Assembly (NCBI RefSeq): GCF_024584805.1 | Contig: NZ_CP075715.1 | Span: forward strand, 4,288,526-4,352,525 | Direction: 5' to 3' | Source of the DNA: Streptomyces sp. FIT100 | Lineage (GTDB): Bacteria; Actinomycetota; Actinomycetes; Streptomycetales; Streptomycetaceae | DNA length: 64,000 nucleotides | Notes under the pieces: generated by a model | What the model saw: the letters and a program-made list of their open reading frames with translations, nothing else | Databases searched by the model: none | What the model was told of the DNA's origin: nothing | In this document: positions 42,433 to 50,907 of the stretch, one piece after another | Layout: each line of letters starts with the position of its first letter | How positions within the stretch are numbered: the first letter of the stretch is position 1 | Made by a program: the position numbers and the translations under genes

Positions 42433-43116
42433 TCAGCGGGTGCTGACCAGCGTCGCGTACACGACGACGTTGCCCAGGTAGCCGGCCGTCCTGCTGTAGC
42501 CGCCGCCGCAGGTGATGATCCGCAACTGCGGCACGGCCGAACTCCCGTACACCTTCCGGCTCGGGAAGCCCTTCCGCGGGTGGATCTCGACGGCGTCGAC
42601 CTTGAAAGCGGCGGTGTGCCGGTCCCGGCGCGTCACCTCGACCGTGCTGCCCTTGCGCAGCGCCCCGAGCGAGAAGAACACGGCGCGGCCCGACGGAGTG
42701 TCGACGTGCCCGGCCACGACGGCGGTGCCGGCCTCGCCCGGTGCGGGCCCCTTGGCGTACCAGCCGGCGACGTTCGCCTTGTCCGCCGGCGGGACGTCCA
42801 GTGAGCCGGCCGCGTCCAGCGCGAGCTTCATCACCGGCGCGTCCACGCCGATCGCGGGGATGCGCAGCCTGGCCGGCTCGGCGCGGGAGCGGTCGCCGTT
42901 CCTGTTGCTCGAACGGTACGGCGGCGCATGACGGACCGCCGGCCCGTGCGCGGCCGGCGGTGCCGCGGACGCGGTGCCGGCCTGGGCCGGTTGCGGCTGC
43001 GGAGCCGTCTCGCCGTTCAGTCCCTGCACCAGCAGATAGACGCCGGCGCACAGGACGGCGACGAGGGATTTCTTCGACGGGGAGAATGCGGAAAGCGCGC
43101 GTCCCATGGAGGTCAC
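42433..43116 (-). CDS. Class F sortase
   Basis: 227 aa from GTG at 43116. One N-terminal membrane helix (about 16-32), a Pro/Ala/Gln-rich linker (about 35-75), and the sortase beta-barrel (about 80-227) with catalytic His in VAGHVD, Cys in LRIITCGGGYS and Arg nearby (YSR). It would join surface proteins to the wall. The gene upstream encodes a small exported protein with a C-terminal helix and RRRR tail, a likely partner. That protein lacks LPXTG, so its anchoring is unclear. Confidence 0.92.
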   Translation of the reverse strand: MTSMGRALSAFSPSKKSLVAVLCAGVYLLVQGLNGETAPQPQPAQAGTASAAPPAAHGPAVRHAPPYRSSNRNGDRSRAEPARLRIPAIGVDAPVMKLALDAAGSLDVPPADKANVAGWYAKGPAPGEAGTAVVAGHVDTPSGRAVFFSLGALRKGSTVEVTRRDRHTAAFKVDAVEIHPRKGFPSRKVYGSSAVPQLRIITCGGGYSRTAGYLGNVVVYATLVSTR

Positions 43117-43294
43117 GCTCCGGGTCCGGGGAAGGGGTGGTCGGTACGCGGGGTGGTGCGTGAAGGGGTGAGTGGGGCGGTGCGTGAAGCGGTGGGTGGG
43201 GCGGTGGTTGAAGCAGGGGTGAAGCGGCGGCGGTGTGCCGGAGGGAGGCGGCGCGGACCCGCCCCGGCCGGGCGGGCCCGCGCCGACGGTCGGC

Positions 43295-43336
43295 GAAGGG
43301 CGGTCGGTGAAGAGCGGTCGGTGAAGAGCGGTCGGT
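43295..43336. repeat. Three 14-bp repeats touching the surface-protein stop
   Basis: GAAGGGCGGTCGGT is followed by two exact GAAGAGCGGTCGGT units; the last base lies in the stop codon of the minus-strand surface protein gene. Degenerate related sequence (GGTG/GTGAAG blocks) extends from 43137. Confidence 0.85.
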
Positions 43337-43815
43337 CAGCCGGCCGCGCCGGCCCGCCGCCGCCTTGCGACCAGGCCGCCCGCCGCACCGAGGATCAGTG
43401 CGGAGCCCGCCGCGATCTCGGTGCCACTCATCCCGCCGGCACCGCCGAATCCCCCGCGGACCGCGCCCTCCGGCTGGCGGGCGACCTCGAACTCGGTCAT
43501 CACCCGCGTCGCCGGGGGGCACTTGACGGTGATCGAGTAGACGCCGTCCGCGGCATCGTCGGGAACGGTGAACTCACCGGCGAGTTCACCCTCGTTGTCG
43601 CTCTCGGTCAGGTTGATCTGACCGCCCGCCTCCGCCTGGCCCTTGGCGTAGCCACCCGACTCGCAGGCCGAGGTGCTGACGGTGACGGTGGAGCCCGGGT
43701 ATGCCACGTCGGGGCTGACATGGACATCGGACTCGTCGGCGACCGCCGCCGCGCCCGGGAGACCGAAAGCAATGACGGTCAAGGCGCCAACGGCGAGTAC
43801 ACGTGCAGTACGCAT
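43336..43815 (-). CDS. Small exported surface protein, likely sortase partner
   Basis: 159 aa from ATG at 43815 (GGAGGG about 8 nt upstream). Signal peptide 1-28; mature beta-rich domain (YPGSTVTVSTSACESGGYAKG, EFTVPDDAADGVYSITVKCPP) with two Cys likely bonded; then Gly-rich spacer, membrane helix (about 130-147) and ARRRRAG tail. This is the layout of a sortase substrate or helix-anchored surface protein, but no LPXTG-like motif is visible before the helix. It adjoins the class F sortase in the same direction. Confidence 0.88.
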   Translation of the reverse strand: MRTARVLAVGALTVIAFGLPGAAAVADESDVHVSPDVAYPGSTVTVSTSACESGGYAKGQAEAGGQINLTESDNEGELAGEFTVPDDAADGVYSITVKCPPATRVMTEFEVARQPEGAVRGGFGGAGGMSGTEIAAGSALILGAAGGLVARRRRAGAAG

Positions 43816-44249
43816 TTTCACCACCCTCCGACAAGCGCGGGGGGCGGGACCTGATGTCCCGACGAGGACGCCGCGCTCCAGGCCCCAAGAAAATCAGCTG
43901 AAATGATCAAAAGACCGACACGAAACGCACGGGGGTGTGCGCGCCGGATCCCGGCCGGACCATTCGCACAGGTCGCGCGGGCCGCGATACGCCCAATGAC
44001 GGAATATCAGATTTATGCGGCGAACGGGTGGCGCGGCCGGCGGCGACGGGGCGCGGTGGATCGCGTCGGGTGCAGGCCGCGGTGGGGCGGTGGGGGCGAC
44101 GGCGGTGGTGGTCTGCGGGCCTTCACCAGCGGCGACCTGACGGACCGTAAAACCGCGGGAAGCCCAGGTGCCCGCGTCGTTACGACGACGAGAATCCGCA
44201 GCTCCTGGCCGCTCCCGCGCGGGTGGCGCGGGCGCCGCGGCCGGTCCGG
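43816..44249. other. Intergenic region before the metG relic
   Basis: About 430 bp without a convincing gene. It includes the upstream region of the surface protein, a moderately AT-rich patch near 43995-44020 (GGAATATCAGATTTATG), and GC-rich sequence that may be decayed metG coding sequence, too diverged to align by eye. Confidence 0.5.
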
Positions 44250-44700
44250 TGGAGGCCGAGCTGGGTGAGGAGATCGCACGGCTGCTCGCCGAGTACGAGG
44301 AGCAGATGGAGGCCCTCCAGTTCCGCAAGGCCGCGGCCGCGCTGCGCGCGCTGTGGTCCGCGGGCAAGGCGTATCTGGAGGACAGTCCCCCTGGCTGGAG
44401 ATCATGAACCTGATCCATCTGTACGGGGTCGTCTCCGAGCCGGTCATCCCGGCCACGGCCGCTGCCATGCGCGGTGCCTTCGCGCTGCCGGGCGACACCG
44501 CGCTGCCGCCCGGCACCACGGCGCCGGGCGGCGCCGAAGCCTCGGCCCGGGCGTGGGTGAGTGCCGAGGAGGCCAGGGCGCTGGACGCGGTCCCGGCCGG
44601 CACCGCCTTCACCGTCCCGCCGGTGCTCTTCGCGAAGATCGCGGTGGAGGACCTTGCGGCGTACCGCGACCGCTTCGGCGGCGCGGAAGCGGCCGCCTGA
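44250..44700 (+). pseudogene. Relic of methionyl-tRNA synthetase, 3' end only, frameshifted
   Basis: Translation of the first part gives VEAELGEEIARLLAEYEEQ then MEALQFRKAAAALRALWSAG and KAYLED, the anticodon-binding-domain helix pattern of MetRS. At the C-run near 44386-44391 the frame shifts. The next frame continues PWLEIMNLIHLYGVVSEPVIP and ends AGTAFTVPPVLFAKIAVEDL, YRDRFGG, the usual MetRS C-terminus. About 14 residues after PWLEI are missing, and the catalytic domain with HIGH/KMSKS is absent. The functional gene must lie elsewhere. Confidence 0.75.
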
Positions 44701-44740
44701 CCGGTCTCCTCCGCTCTCGGCCGCCCGGTCGTTCCGCACT

Positions 44741-44771
44741 CGTTGCCGGAGCGGCAACGAACGTTGCCGCT
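44741..44771. promoter_or_regulatory. Three half-sites CGTTGCCG/CGGCAACG upstream of the redox gene
   Basis: CGTTGCCG (44741-44748), CGGCAACG (44752-44759) and CGTTGCCG (44762-44769) form two overlapping perfect inverted repeats with spacers of 3 and 2 bp. The larger is AGCGGCAACG-AA-CGTTGCCGCT (44750-44771). The block ends 28 bp before the thioredoxin-reductase-like start. Confidence 0.7.
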
Positions 44772-44799
44772 TCGGCCGGCGGGTCGCAGGGTGGGCGGT

Positions 44800-45933
44800 A
44801 TGACTGAGACGGACAAGCAAGCCATGGCGGGCGGTCTCCACAACGCCGCGGGCGCCTCCTCCGTAGTGGATGTGGTGGTGGTCGGCGGCGGCGCGGCCGG
44901 GCTGTCGGCCGCGCTGACCCTGACCAGGGCCCGGCGCTCGGTGCTGGTGATCGACTCCGGGGAGCCGCGCAACGCGCCTGCCGCCGCGGTCCACGGATAC
45001 CTTTCCCGCGACGGCCTCCCGCCGGAAGACCTGCTGCGGACCGGCCGCCAGGAGGTCACCGGCTACGGCGGGCGCATCGTGGCGGACCGCGTCACCGGGG
45101 CCCGCCGGGACGGCGAGCGCTTCGCCGTGGACACCGCGGGCGGCGGCCGGTTCACGGCACGGCGGCTGCTGGTGACGACCGGCCTGGTCGACCGGCTTCC
45201 GGATGTGCCCGGCCTGCGGGAGCTGTGGGGGCGTGACGTCCTGCACTGCCCGTACTGCCACGGCTGGGAGGTACGGGACGCGCCGATCGGCGTACTGGCG
45301 ACCGGCCCCTGGGCCGCCCACCAGGCGCTGCTGTTCCGGCAGTGGTCGCCGGACGTGACCGTGTTCCTGCACACCGCGGGCGATCCGACGGACGAACAGT
45401 GGGAGCAGCTGGCCGCACGCGACATCGCCGTGGTCGACGGCGAGGTCGTCGGGCTCGACACCGACGGCGGCGACGACGGAGACCGCCTCTCGGGCGTACG
45501 GCTGGCCTCGGGCACGCGGGTGCCGGTGCGGGCCCTGGCCGTGGCACCGCGCTTCGAGGCGCGCGGCGAGGTGCTCGCGGAGCTCGGCCTGACGAGCGTG
45601 GACCATCCCATGGGCATGGGCAGCTACGTCGAGTCGGACGCGAGCGGGTTCACCGGCGTCGCCGGGGTGTGGGTCGCGGGCAACGTCACCGACCTCATGG
45701 CCGGTGTCGCCGTGTCCGCGGCCTCCGGGATGCAGGCCGCGATCGCGATCAACGCGGATCTCGTGGCCGCCGACGCCGCCGCGGCGGTGGCCCGCCGCAC
45801 GGTGGCGTCCGGCCGGGCACCCTTCGGCCCGGCCGCGGAGGCCGTCGCCTGCGAACGGGTCCTCGGTGAACGCCGGCACGGCATCGACACCGTGATCGGT
45901 GCCCGGGGTACGGGGCGCCCCTCTGGCGATTGA
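44800..45933 (+). CDS. Thioredoxin-reductase-like FAD oxidoreductase
   Basis: 377 aa from ATG at 44800 (GGGTGGGCGG upstream). FAD loop VVVGGGAAGLSAALTLTRA at about 24-42, active CPYC in VLHCPYCHGWEV near 148-152, and the C-terminal FAD-binding VWVAGNVTDLMAGVAVSAASGMQAA. It lacks a clear GxGxxG NADPH loop (VLATGPWAAHQALL instead), as in some actinobacterial flavoprotein thiol oxidases. It may oxidise or reduce a small disulphide. A ~60-residue C-terminal extension is present. Confidence 0.9.
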   Translation: MTETDKQAMAGGLHNAAGASSVVDVVVVGGGAAGLSAALTLTRARRSVLVIDSGEPRNAPAAAVHGYLSRDGLPPEDLLRTGRQEVTGYGGRIVADRVTGARRDGERFAVDTAGGGRFTARRLLVTTGLVDRLPDVPGLRELWGRDVLHCPYCHGWEVRDAPIGVLATGPWAAHQALLFRQWSPDVTVFLHTAGDPTDEQWEQLAARDIAVVDGEVVGLDTDGGDDGDRLSGVRLASGTRVPVRALAVAPRFEARGEVLAELGLTSVDHPMGMGSYVESDASGFTGVAGVWVAGNVTDLMAGVAVSAASGMQAAIAINADLVAADAAAAVARRTVASGRAPFGPAAEAVACERVLGERRHGIDTVIGARGTGRPSGD

Positions 45934-46015
45934 CTCTTCGGGGTGAGCACGTGTCGACACAACCGGTGACCGGGTACGCCCTGAGTGCCACCGCGCCTTC
46001 CTCCTGCCCCGTCCT

Positions 46016-46045
46016 CAGGGCCCCGTTCCCTTCCCCGGGGCCCTG
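46016..46045 (+). terminator. Terminator after the FAD oxidoreductase
   Basis: Ten-base perfect arms CAGGGCCCCG and CGGGGCCCTG with a 10-nt pyrimidine-rich loop, 83 nt after the stop. Confidence 0.75.
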
Positions 46046-46091
46046 CGTACGGCCCGTTCCTCCCGGCCGACTCCGAGGCTCTTCGTGTGGC

Positions 46092-46110
46092 CTGTGACAC
46101 GTCTGTGACA
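46092..46110. promoter_or_regulatory. Paired CTGTGACA boxes upstream of the LuxR gene
   Basis: CTGTGACA at 46092-46099 and 46103-46110 is repeated with an 11-bp period, one helix turn. A possible -35/-10 pair (TTGGAA at 46149-46154, TAATTC at 46171-46176) lies downstream. No coding gene is apparent in 45934-46243. Confidence 0.45.
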
Positions 46111-46243
46111 GTCGGCGGACGCCGTCATGACGTCCCCCCGGCAGCCTTTTGGAAAGAGGGCAAATAGCAGTAATTCAGACATTTGCTCCCTGCTTCCGAG
46201 GGTGTGAGCAGGACGATCGAACCGATGCGTCGGAGGAAATCCC

Positions 46244-46483
46244 ATGAGCCTCACCCTCGCCACCCCCTCCACCCACTCCACCGAGGCCCCCGCCCCCGCC
46301 CTGGCCCCGCGCGAGCGGGAAACCCTCCGCCACATCGCCGCCGGCCGCACCTACCTCCAGACGGCCCGCCACATGGGTCTCTCCAAGCACACGGTCGACG
46401 CCTACCTGCGCCGCATCCGGGCCAAGCTCGACATCAACACCACGGCGGAGCTCACCCGCCTGGCGATCTCCCTCGGCCTGTGA
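46244..46483 (+). CDS. Single-domain LuxR-type regulator
   Basis: 79 aa from ATG at 46244 (GGAGGAAAT upstream). After a 20-residue Thr/Pro/Ala leader it is just a LuxR/NarL helix-turn-helix: LAPRERETLRHIAAGRTYLQTARHMGLSKHTVDAYLRRIRAKL. There is no receiver or sensor domain, so it probably acts with a partner or by level. It is a monocistronic gene closed by a very strong terminator. Confidence 0.92.
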   Translation: MSLTLATPSTHSTEAPAPALAPRERETLRHIAAGRTYLQTARHMGLSKHTVDAYLRRIRAKLDINTTAELTRLAISLGL

Positions 46484-46517
46484 CCCCGTCCCCCGGGGCG
46501 GGGGCCTGGTCGGCCTC

Positions 46518-46573
46518 GCTCAACGGATCAGGGCCGGTGACTCGACGGAGTCACCGGCCCTGATCCGTTGAGC
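46518..46573. terminator. 26-bp perfect terminator hairpin
   Basis: Perfect arms of 26 nt (46518-46543 and 46548-46573) with loop GACG, the longest stem in the window. It closes the LuxR gene and could also serve the minus-strand small membrane gene. Confidence 0.95.
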
Positions 46574-46595
46574 CAAGGCATGTCGAGCTCGCCTG

Positions 46596-46623
46596 CCACA
46601 GCCCACAGCCCACAGCCCACAGC
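46596..46623. repeat. Four copies of CCACAGC
   Basis: Four exact 7-bp units head to tail, just before the stop of the small minus-strand gene at 46629. Confidence 0.9.
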
Positions 46624-46628
46624 CACCG

Positions 46629-46832
46629 CTATCGGCGTCGGCGAAGGGGCGGCAGCTCACGACAGATCACCCAGAGGCTGACCAGCACCAGCAGCGCTCC
46701 GCCGATCGGCCACCCCACGGAGGCGCCGGCGCGGTAGTCCCTGACGCCGAACCAAAGAAAGAGGACGGACGGGGGGAGCCCCACCCAGTCGAGTGCTCTG
46801 CTCAATCTCGCGGGGAACGAAGGCTCGTGCAC
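46629..46832 (-). CDS. Small two-helix membrane protein (67 aa)
   Basis: The GTG at 46832 (VHEPSFPARL) has AGGATC about 9 nt upstream. Two hydrophobic helices (about 12-28 and 37-57) and a basic tail (PPLRRRR). Codon pattern and a plausible ribosome-binding site support it, but the gene is short and unrecognised. It might be a chance reading frame. Confidence 0.45.
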   Translation of the reverse strand: MHEPSFPARLSRALDWVGLPPSVLFLWFGVRDYRAGASVGWPIGGALLVLVSLWVICRELPPLRRRR

Positions 46833-47052
46833 AGCCTGATCCTGGCAGTCGCCTGCACCCGCCACTAGATCCGAAGCACCAGATCCGAAGAAGGACGACC
46901 GAGAAATCCCCCGCGAGCAGGTGAGATCGATCATGCGGTACGGCATACATCCACCTGCTGCGTTCTCCGACGAGCCGCCGTCAGCGCTGCGCCCGAACAG
47001 TCGGGCGCTCGGGCGTTCGGCCGACACCGCCCATCCGCAGTAAGGAGCTGTC

Positions 47053-47973
47053 ATGCAAGCCATCGCTGTGTCGGACCGCGACGCCGGTATCGCCGGGCTG
47101 TCGCTGACGGACCTGCCGTACCCCCACGCGGCCGAGAACGACGTCATCGTGCGGGTGCACGCCGCGGGCTTCACGCCCGGGGAGCTGGACTGGCCGGGCA
47201 CCTGGACCGATCGCTCGGGCCGCGACCGTACGCCCAGCGTGCCCGGGCACGAGGTGTCGGGTGTCGTCGTCGAGCTGGGGTACGGCACCACCGGCCTGAC
47301 CGTCGGCCAGCGGGTGTTCGGTCTGACCGACTGGACCCGCAACGGCTCGCTCGCCGAGCACGTCGCGGTCGAGGCCCGCAACCTCGCTCCGCTGCCGGCG
47401 GACGTCGACCACACCGTGGCCGCCGCGCTGCCGGTCTCCGGCCTGACCGCCTGGCAGGGCCTGTTCGACCACGGCCGCCTCACCACCGGCCAGACCGCCC
47501 TGATCCACGGTGCCGCGGGCGGCGTCGGATCGATCGCGGTGCAGCTCGCCCGGGAGGCCGGCGCCCGTGTCATCGGCACCGGCCGGTCCGCCGACCGGGA
47601 CACGGTGCTCGCACTCGGCGCCGACGCCTTCCTCGACCTTCGGACCGAGACGCTGGAGGACGTCGGCGAGGTCGACGTCGTGCTCGACGTGATCGGTGGA
47701 GACGTCCTCGCCCGCTCCGCCGCCCTGGTGCGGGCCGGCGGCACGCTCGTCACCATCGCCACGCCGCCCGACGTCCGCCCCAGGGAGGGGCGGGCCGTCT
47801 TCTTCGTCGTCGAACCCGACCGCGCCCGGCTCGCCGACCTTGCCACCCGGCTGAGGGACGGCCGCCTCAGGCCGGTTGTCGGTGACGTACTGCCGCTCGC
47901 CGAGGCAGCCGCCGCATTCGCTCCGGCCACGCGCACCCTCGGCAAGACGATCATCCGTGTCGCCGAGGACTGA
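47053..47973 (+). CDS. Zinc-independent quinone oxidoreductase (MDR family)
   Basis: 306 aa from ATG at 47053 (AAGGAG upstream). GroES-like N-domain (VPGHEVSGVVVELG) and Rossmann NADPH domain (ALIHGAAGGVGSIAVQLAREAGARVIGTGRS). The zinc ligands of alcohol dehydrogenases are absent, as in QOR-type enzymes that reduce quinones or enones. An AhpD-like gene follows 55 bp on, so the pair likely forms a redox/detoxification operon. Confidence 0.93.
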   Translation: MQAIAVSDRDAGIAGLSLTDLPYPHAAENDVIVRVHAAGFTPGELDWPGTWTDRSGRDRTPSVPGHEVSGVVVELGYGTTGLTVGQRVFGLTDWTRNGSLAEHVAVEARNLAPLPADVDHTVAAALPVSGLTAWQGLFDHGRLTTGQTALIHGAAGGVGSIAVQLAREAGARVIGTGRSADRDTVLALGADAFLDLRTETLEDVGEVDVVLDVIGGDVLARSAALVRAGGTLVTIATPPDVRPREGRAVFFVVEPDRARLADLATRLRDGRLRPVVGDVLPLAEAAAAFAPATRTLGKTIIRVAED

Positions 47974-48028
47974 ACGCCCCCGAAGGACCATTCCGCGGCG
48001 CAGGCCGCCCGAACGAAGCGAAGGACCC

Positions 48029-48487
48029 ATGACGGACACCCACCGCGTCAACATCGGAAAGCAGCACCCGGCCGCCTACAAGGCCCTCATCGCCCTGTCG
48101 ACGGAAGTGGAGAGCAAGGCCGCCGCGGCGGGCCTCGACCCGCTCCTGGTCGAGCTGTTGAAGATCCGCACCTCCCAGATCAACGGCTGCGCGTACTGCC
48201 TGCGCATGCACACCCGCGACGCCGTCAAGAAGGGTGAGAGCCCCGACCGGATCGCCGTGCTGCCGGCGTGGGGAGAGACCGGCTACTTCTCCGAGACCGA
48301 CCGCGCCGCCCTCCGCCTGACCGAGGCGATCACACGCGTGTGGGACGGACACGTCAGCGACGAGGACTACGACGCCGCGGCGGCCGTACTCACCGGGGAA
48401 CAGGTCTCGGCGGTCTCCTGGCTGGCGACGGTGATGAACGCCTTCAGCCGTGTCGCGATCACCAGCCGGTACCCCGTGGGCGGCTGA
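48029..48487 (+). CDS. AhpD/carboxymuconolactone-decarboxylase family peroxidase-like protein
   Basis: 152 aa from ATG at 48029 (GAAGGAC upstream). The AhpD core motif with the redox CxxC is INGCAYCLRMHTRDA (Cys about 54 and 57, His following). Members reduce peroxides or feed electrons to peroxiredoxins. It is in a probable operon with the quinone oxidoreductase. Confidence 0.93.
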   Translation: MTDTHRVNIGKQHPAAYKALIALSTEVESKAAAAGLDPLLVELLKIRTSQINGCAYCLRMHTRDAVKKGESPDRIAVLPAWGETGYFSETDRAALRLTEAITRVWDGHVSDEDYDAAAAVLTGEQVSAVSWLATVMNAFSRVAITSRYPVGG

Positions 48488-48528
48488 CCACCCCGGGCGT
48501 TTCTCGGGATGATCACCCTTGCCGTCGC

Positions 48529-49968
48529 CTATCCGCGGTATGCCTCCATCAGCCGCAGCCACACCTCGCTGATCGTCGGGAAGGCGGGCACCGCGTGCCA
48601 CAGCCGTTCGACCGGCACCTCGCTGATGACCGCGATGGTCGCGGAGTGCAGCAGTTCCCCGACGCCGGGGCCCACGAAGGTGGCACCGACCAGGGTGCCG
48701 CGGTCCAGGTCGACCACCATGCGGGCCTTTCCGCGGTATCCCTCCGCGTACTGGACCGCACCGGCCACACTGCGGAAGTCGTTGTCCACCACCTTGACCC
48801 GGCGTCCGGAGCGTTCCGCCTCCCGCGCGCTCAGACCGACGGCCGCGACCTCGGGGTCCGTGAAGACCACCTGGGGCACGGCCTCGCTGTCGGCGGTCGC
48901 GACGTGCGTGCCCCACCTGCTCTCGTCGAGCGGTTCGCCGTTGACGCGGGCCCCGATCACGGCGCCCGCGATCCGGGCCTGGTACTTGCCCTGATGTGTC
49001 ATCAGGGCACGGTGGTTGACATCGCCGACCGCGTAGAGCCAGCCGTCCTCGATCGCGCCGACCCGGAAGGTGTCGTCGACCTTCAGCCAGTCGCCCGGGG
49101 CGAGACCGATGGTCTCCAGGCCGATGTCCCGGGTGCGTGGCGCCCGGCCGATCGCGAACAGGATCTCGTCGGCCGCCAGTCGGCCCCCGTCCGCCAGCGT
49201 GATACGCACCTCGCCGCCGGGGCCGTCCTCCCGCGCCACGGACGTGACGGCGGTCCCGAGGCGCACGTCCACGCCCGCCTCGCGCAACGCCTCCGCGACC
49301 AACTCCCCGGCGAACGCCTCCATCCGCGACAGCAGACCCCCGCCCCGGACCAGCAAGGTCACCTCCGCACCGAGCGCACGCCACGCGGTGGCCATTTCGA
49401 CGGCCACGACGCCCCCGCCGACCACGACGAGACGCCCCGGCACCGCATCGGCACTGGTGGCCTCACGGCTGGTCCACGGACGCACCTCGTCCAGACGGGG
49501 AAGATCCGGCAGCGCCGCACCGGTGCCGGTGCAGACGGCGACCACGTGCCGGGCGGTGAGGGGTACGGTGCCTCCGTCGGGGGTGGTCACCACCACCCGG
49601 CGCGGACCGTCGAGGCGGCCATGGCCCCGTACGAGGTCGACGGAGACCGAGTTCAGCCACTCGACCTGGTCCTCGTCGTGCCAGTGGTTGACGATGTCGT
49701 CGCGATGAGCGAGGACCGCGGGCACGTCCAGTGGCCCCGCCACCGCCTGCTTCAGCCCCGGAACGCGGCGCGCGTCCGCACGCGCCAGAACCGGCCGGAG
49801 CAGCGCCTTGCTGGGCTCGCACGCCCAGAACGAACACTCGCCACCGAGCAGCTCACTCTCCACGATCACGGTGCTGAGACCGGCGGCACTGGTCCTGTCG
49901 GCCACGTTCTCCCCGACGGGGCCCGCGCCGATGACGACGACGTCGTATGTGCGGGAGGTGTCGTTCAC
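48529..49968 (-). CDS. FAD-dependent disulphide oxidoreductase (mercuric-reductase-like)
   Basis: 479 aa from GTG at 49968, with GGGAG six nt upstream; an ATG at 49995 overlaps the VOC stop as ATGA and cannot be excluded. FAD loop VVVIGAGPVGENVADR, the CxxxxC redox pair in ELLGGECSFWACEPSKALLRP, the NAD loop VVVGGGVVAVEMATAWRALG, and the LYAVGDVNHRALMTHQGKYQARIAG FAD site. The dimerisation domain ends without the C-terminal Cys pair of true mercuric reductase. The substrate is unknown. It is last in a RidA-VOC-reductase run. Confidence 0.9.
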   Translation of the reverse strand: MNDTSRTYDVVVIGAGPVGENVADRTSAAGLSTVIVESELLGGECSFWACEPSKALLRPVLARADARRVPGLKQAVAGPLDVPAVLAHRDDIVNHWHDEDQVEWLNSVSVDLVRGHGRLDGPRRVVVTTPDGGTVPLTARHVVAVCTGTGAALPDLPRLDEVRPWTSREATSADAVPGRLVVVGGGVVAVEMATAWRALGAEVTLLVRGGGLLSRMEAFAGELVAEALREAGVDVRLGTAVTSVAREDGPGGEVRITLADGGRLAADEILFAIGRAPRTRDIGLETIGLAPGDWLKVDDTFRVGAIEDGWLYAVGDVNHRALMTHQGKYQARIAGAVIGARVNGEPLDESRWGTHVATADSEAVPQVVFTDPEVAAVGLSAREAERSGRRVKVVDNDFRSVAGAVQYAEGYRGKARMVVDLDRGTLVGATFVGPGVGELLHSATIAVISEVPVERLWHAVPAFPTISEVWLRLMEAYRG

Positions 49969-49991
49969 TGCTGCTCCCTGCGTCTCGTTGC

Positions 49992-50435
49992 TCATCGCCC
50001 GGGAAGCCGGGTCGTCACTTCCTGCAGCACCCAGCCGTTGCCGTCCGGGTCGCTGAACGAGGCGAACGAGCCGTAACTCGCGCGCTCGGGCTCGGGGCCG
50101 CTGACCCGCGCCTCCTCCCCGGCGTGATGGAAGACACCGCCGGCGTCATGGAACACCTCGCTCATGTCGGCTCCCCGTTCGACGAGTTCGGCCCGGGCCG
50201 CCACGACGTCGTCGACGATCAGATGCAGCCCCTGGACCGAGCCCGGCGCAGCGGTTGTCACCCTGTCGCCGAAGAGGATCGAACACGGCGACCCCGGGGG
50301 CGTCAGATGTACCACCCGGAATCCCTCACCGCCCGAGTAGTCGACATCCATGCGAAAGCCCAACCCTTCGTAAAAGGCTTTGGCGCGGTCGACGTCGGAG
50401 ACGGGCAGTACGACGACTTCCAGCTTCAGATCCAT
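49992..50435 (-). CDS. VOC (glyoxalase/bleomycin-resistance fold) protein
   Basis: 147 aa from ATG at 50435 (AAGGTGG upstream). MDLKLEVVVLPVSDVDRAKAFYEGLGFRMDVDY opens the first beta-alpha-beta-beta-beta unit; the second ends in FSDPDGNGWVLQEVTTRLPGR. The metal His/Glu positions fit a VOC metalloenzyme or binding protein. The substrate is unknown. Confidence 0.92.
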   Translation of the reverse strand: MDLKLEVVVLPVSDVDRAKAFYEGLGFRMDVDYSGGEGFRVVHLTPPGSPCSILFGDRVTTAAPGSVQGLHLIVDDVVAARAELVERGADMSEVFHDAGGVFHHAGEEARVSGPEPERASYGSFASFSDPDGNGWVLQEVTTRLPGR

Positions 50436-50502
50436 TGGGCCACCTTTTCCCTTACGGCCGCCCCAGGTGACCGCGGCCGCATACTCCCGCCGGGTCCGGC
50501 GG

Positions 50503-50907
50503 CTACGCCTCCAGGTCGAGGCGCACGACCGCCCCGATCTCGATGAGTTGGTCCGGCAGCGCGAGACCGGCAACGCCCATCACGGTGCTGGTGGGGCGGT
50601 GCTTTTCGAAGTACTCCGCGTGGAGACGCGCAGCCGTGTCGAAGTCCTGCCGCAGGTTGACGAGTAGCACGGTGGTCTCGACGATCTGGTTGCGAGTGGC
50701 TCCGAAGTGCTTCAGTACGAGATCCATGTTGGCGAACGTGGTCCTGGCTTGGAGCTCGAAGTCTCCGGCGCCGATGAAGGTGCCGGCTTCGTCATGAGAA
50801 AGCTGTCCGGAGACGTACAGAGTCTCACCTGCCCGCAGTGCCTGGCTGTATCCGTAAAGGGATTCCCATGGCATGCCAAAACCGAATCTCACGGCCTGAA
50901 CAGTCAT
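50503..50907 (-). CDS. RidA/YjgF-family enamine-imine deaminase-like protein
   Basis: 134 aa from ATG at 50907 (GGAGGG upstream). YSQALRAGETLYVSGQL, ARTTFANMDLVLKHFGATRNQIVETTVLLVNL and the STVMGVAGLALPDQLIEIGAVVRL end match the RidA trimer fold; the Arg that binds substrate carboxylate is not at the usual site. RidA removes reactive enamines from PLP enzymes. It leads the minus-strand run of redox genes. Confidence 0.9.
   Translation of the reverse strand: MTVQAVRFGFGMPWESLYGYSQALRAGETLYVSGQLSHDEAGTFIGAGDFELQARTTFANMDLVLKHFGATRNQIVETTVLLVNLRQDFDTAARLHAEYFEKHRPTSTVMGVAGLALPDQLIEIGAVVRLDLEA

Noticed and set aside
36567..42804. Long plus-strand frames opposite the SURF1, S9 peptidase and pectate lyase genes
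   Set aside because: Same artefact; the minus-strand genes carry clear catalytic motifs.
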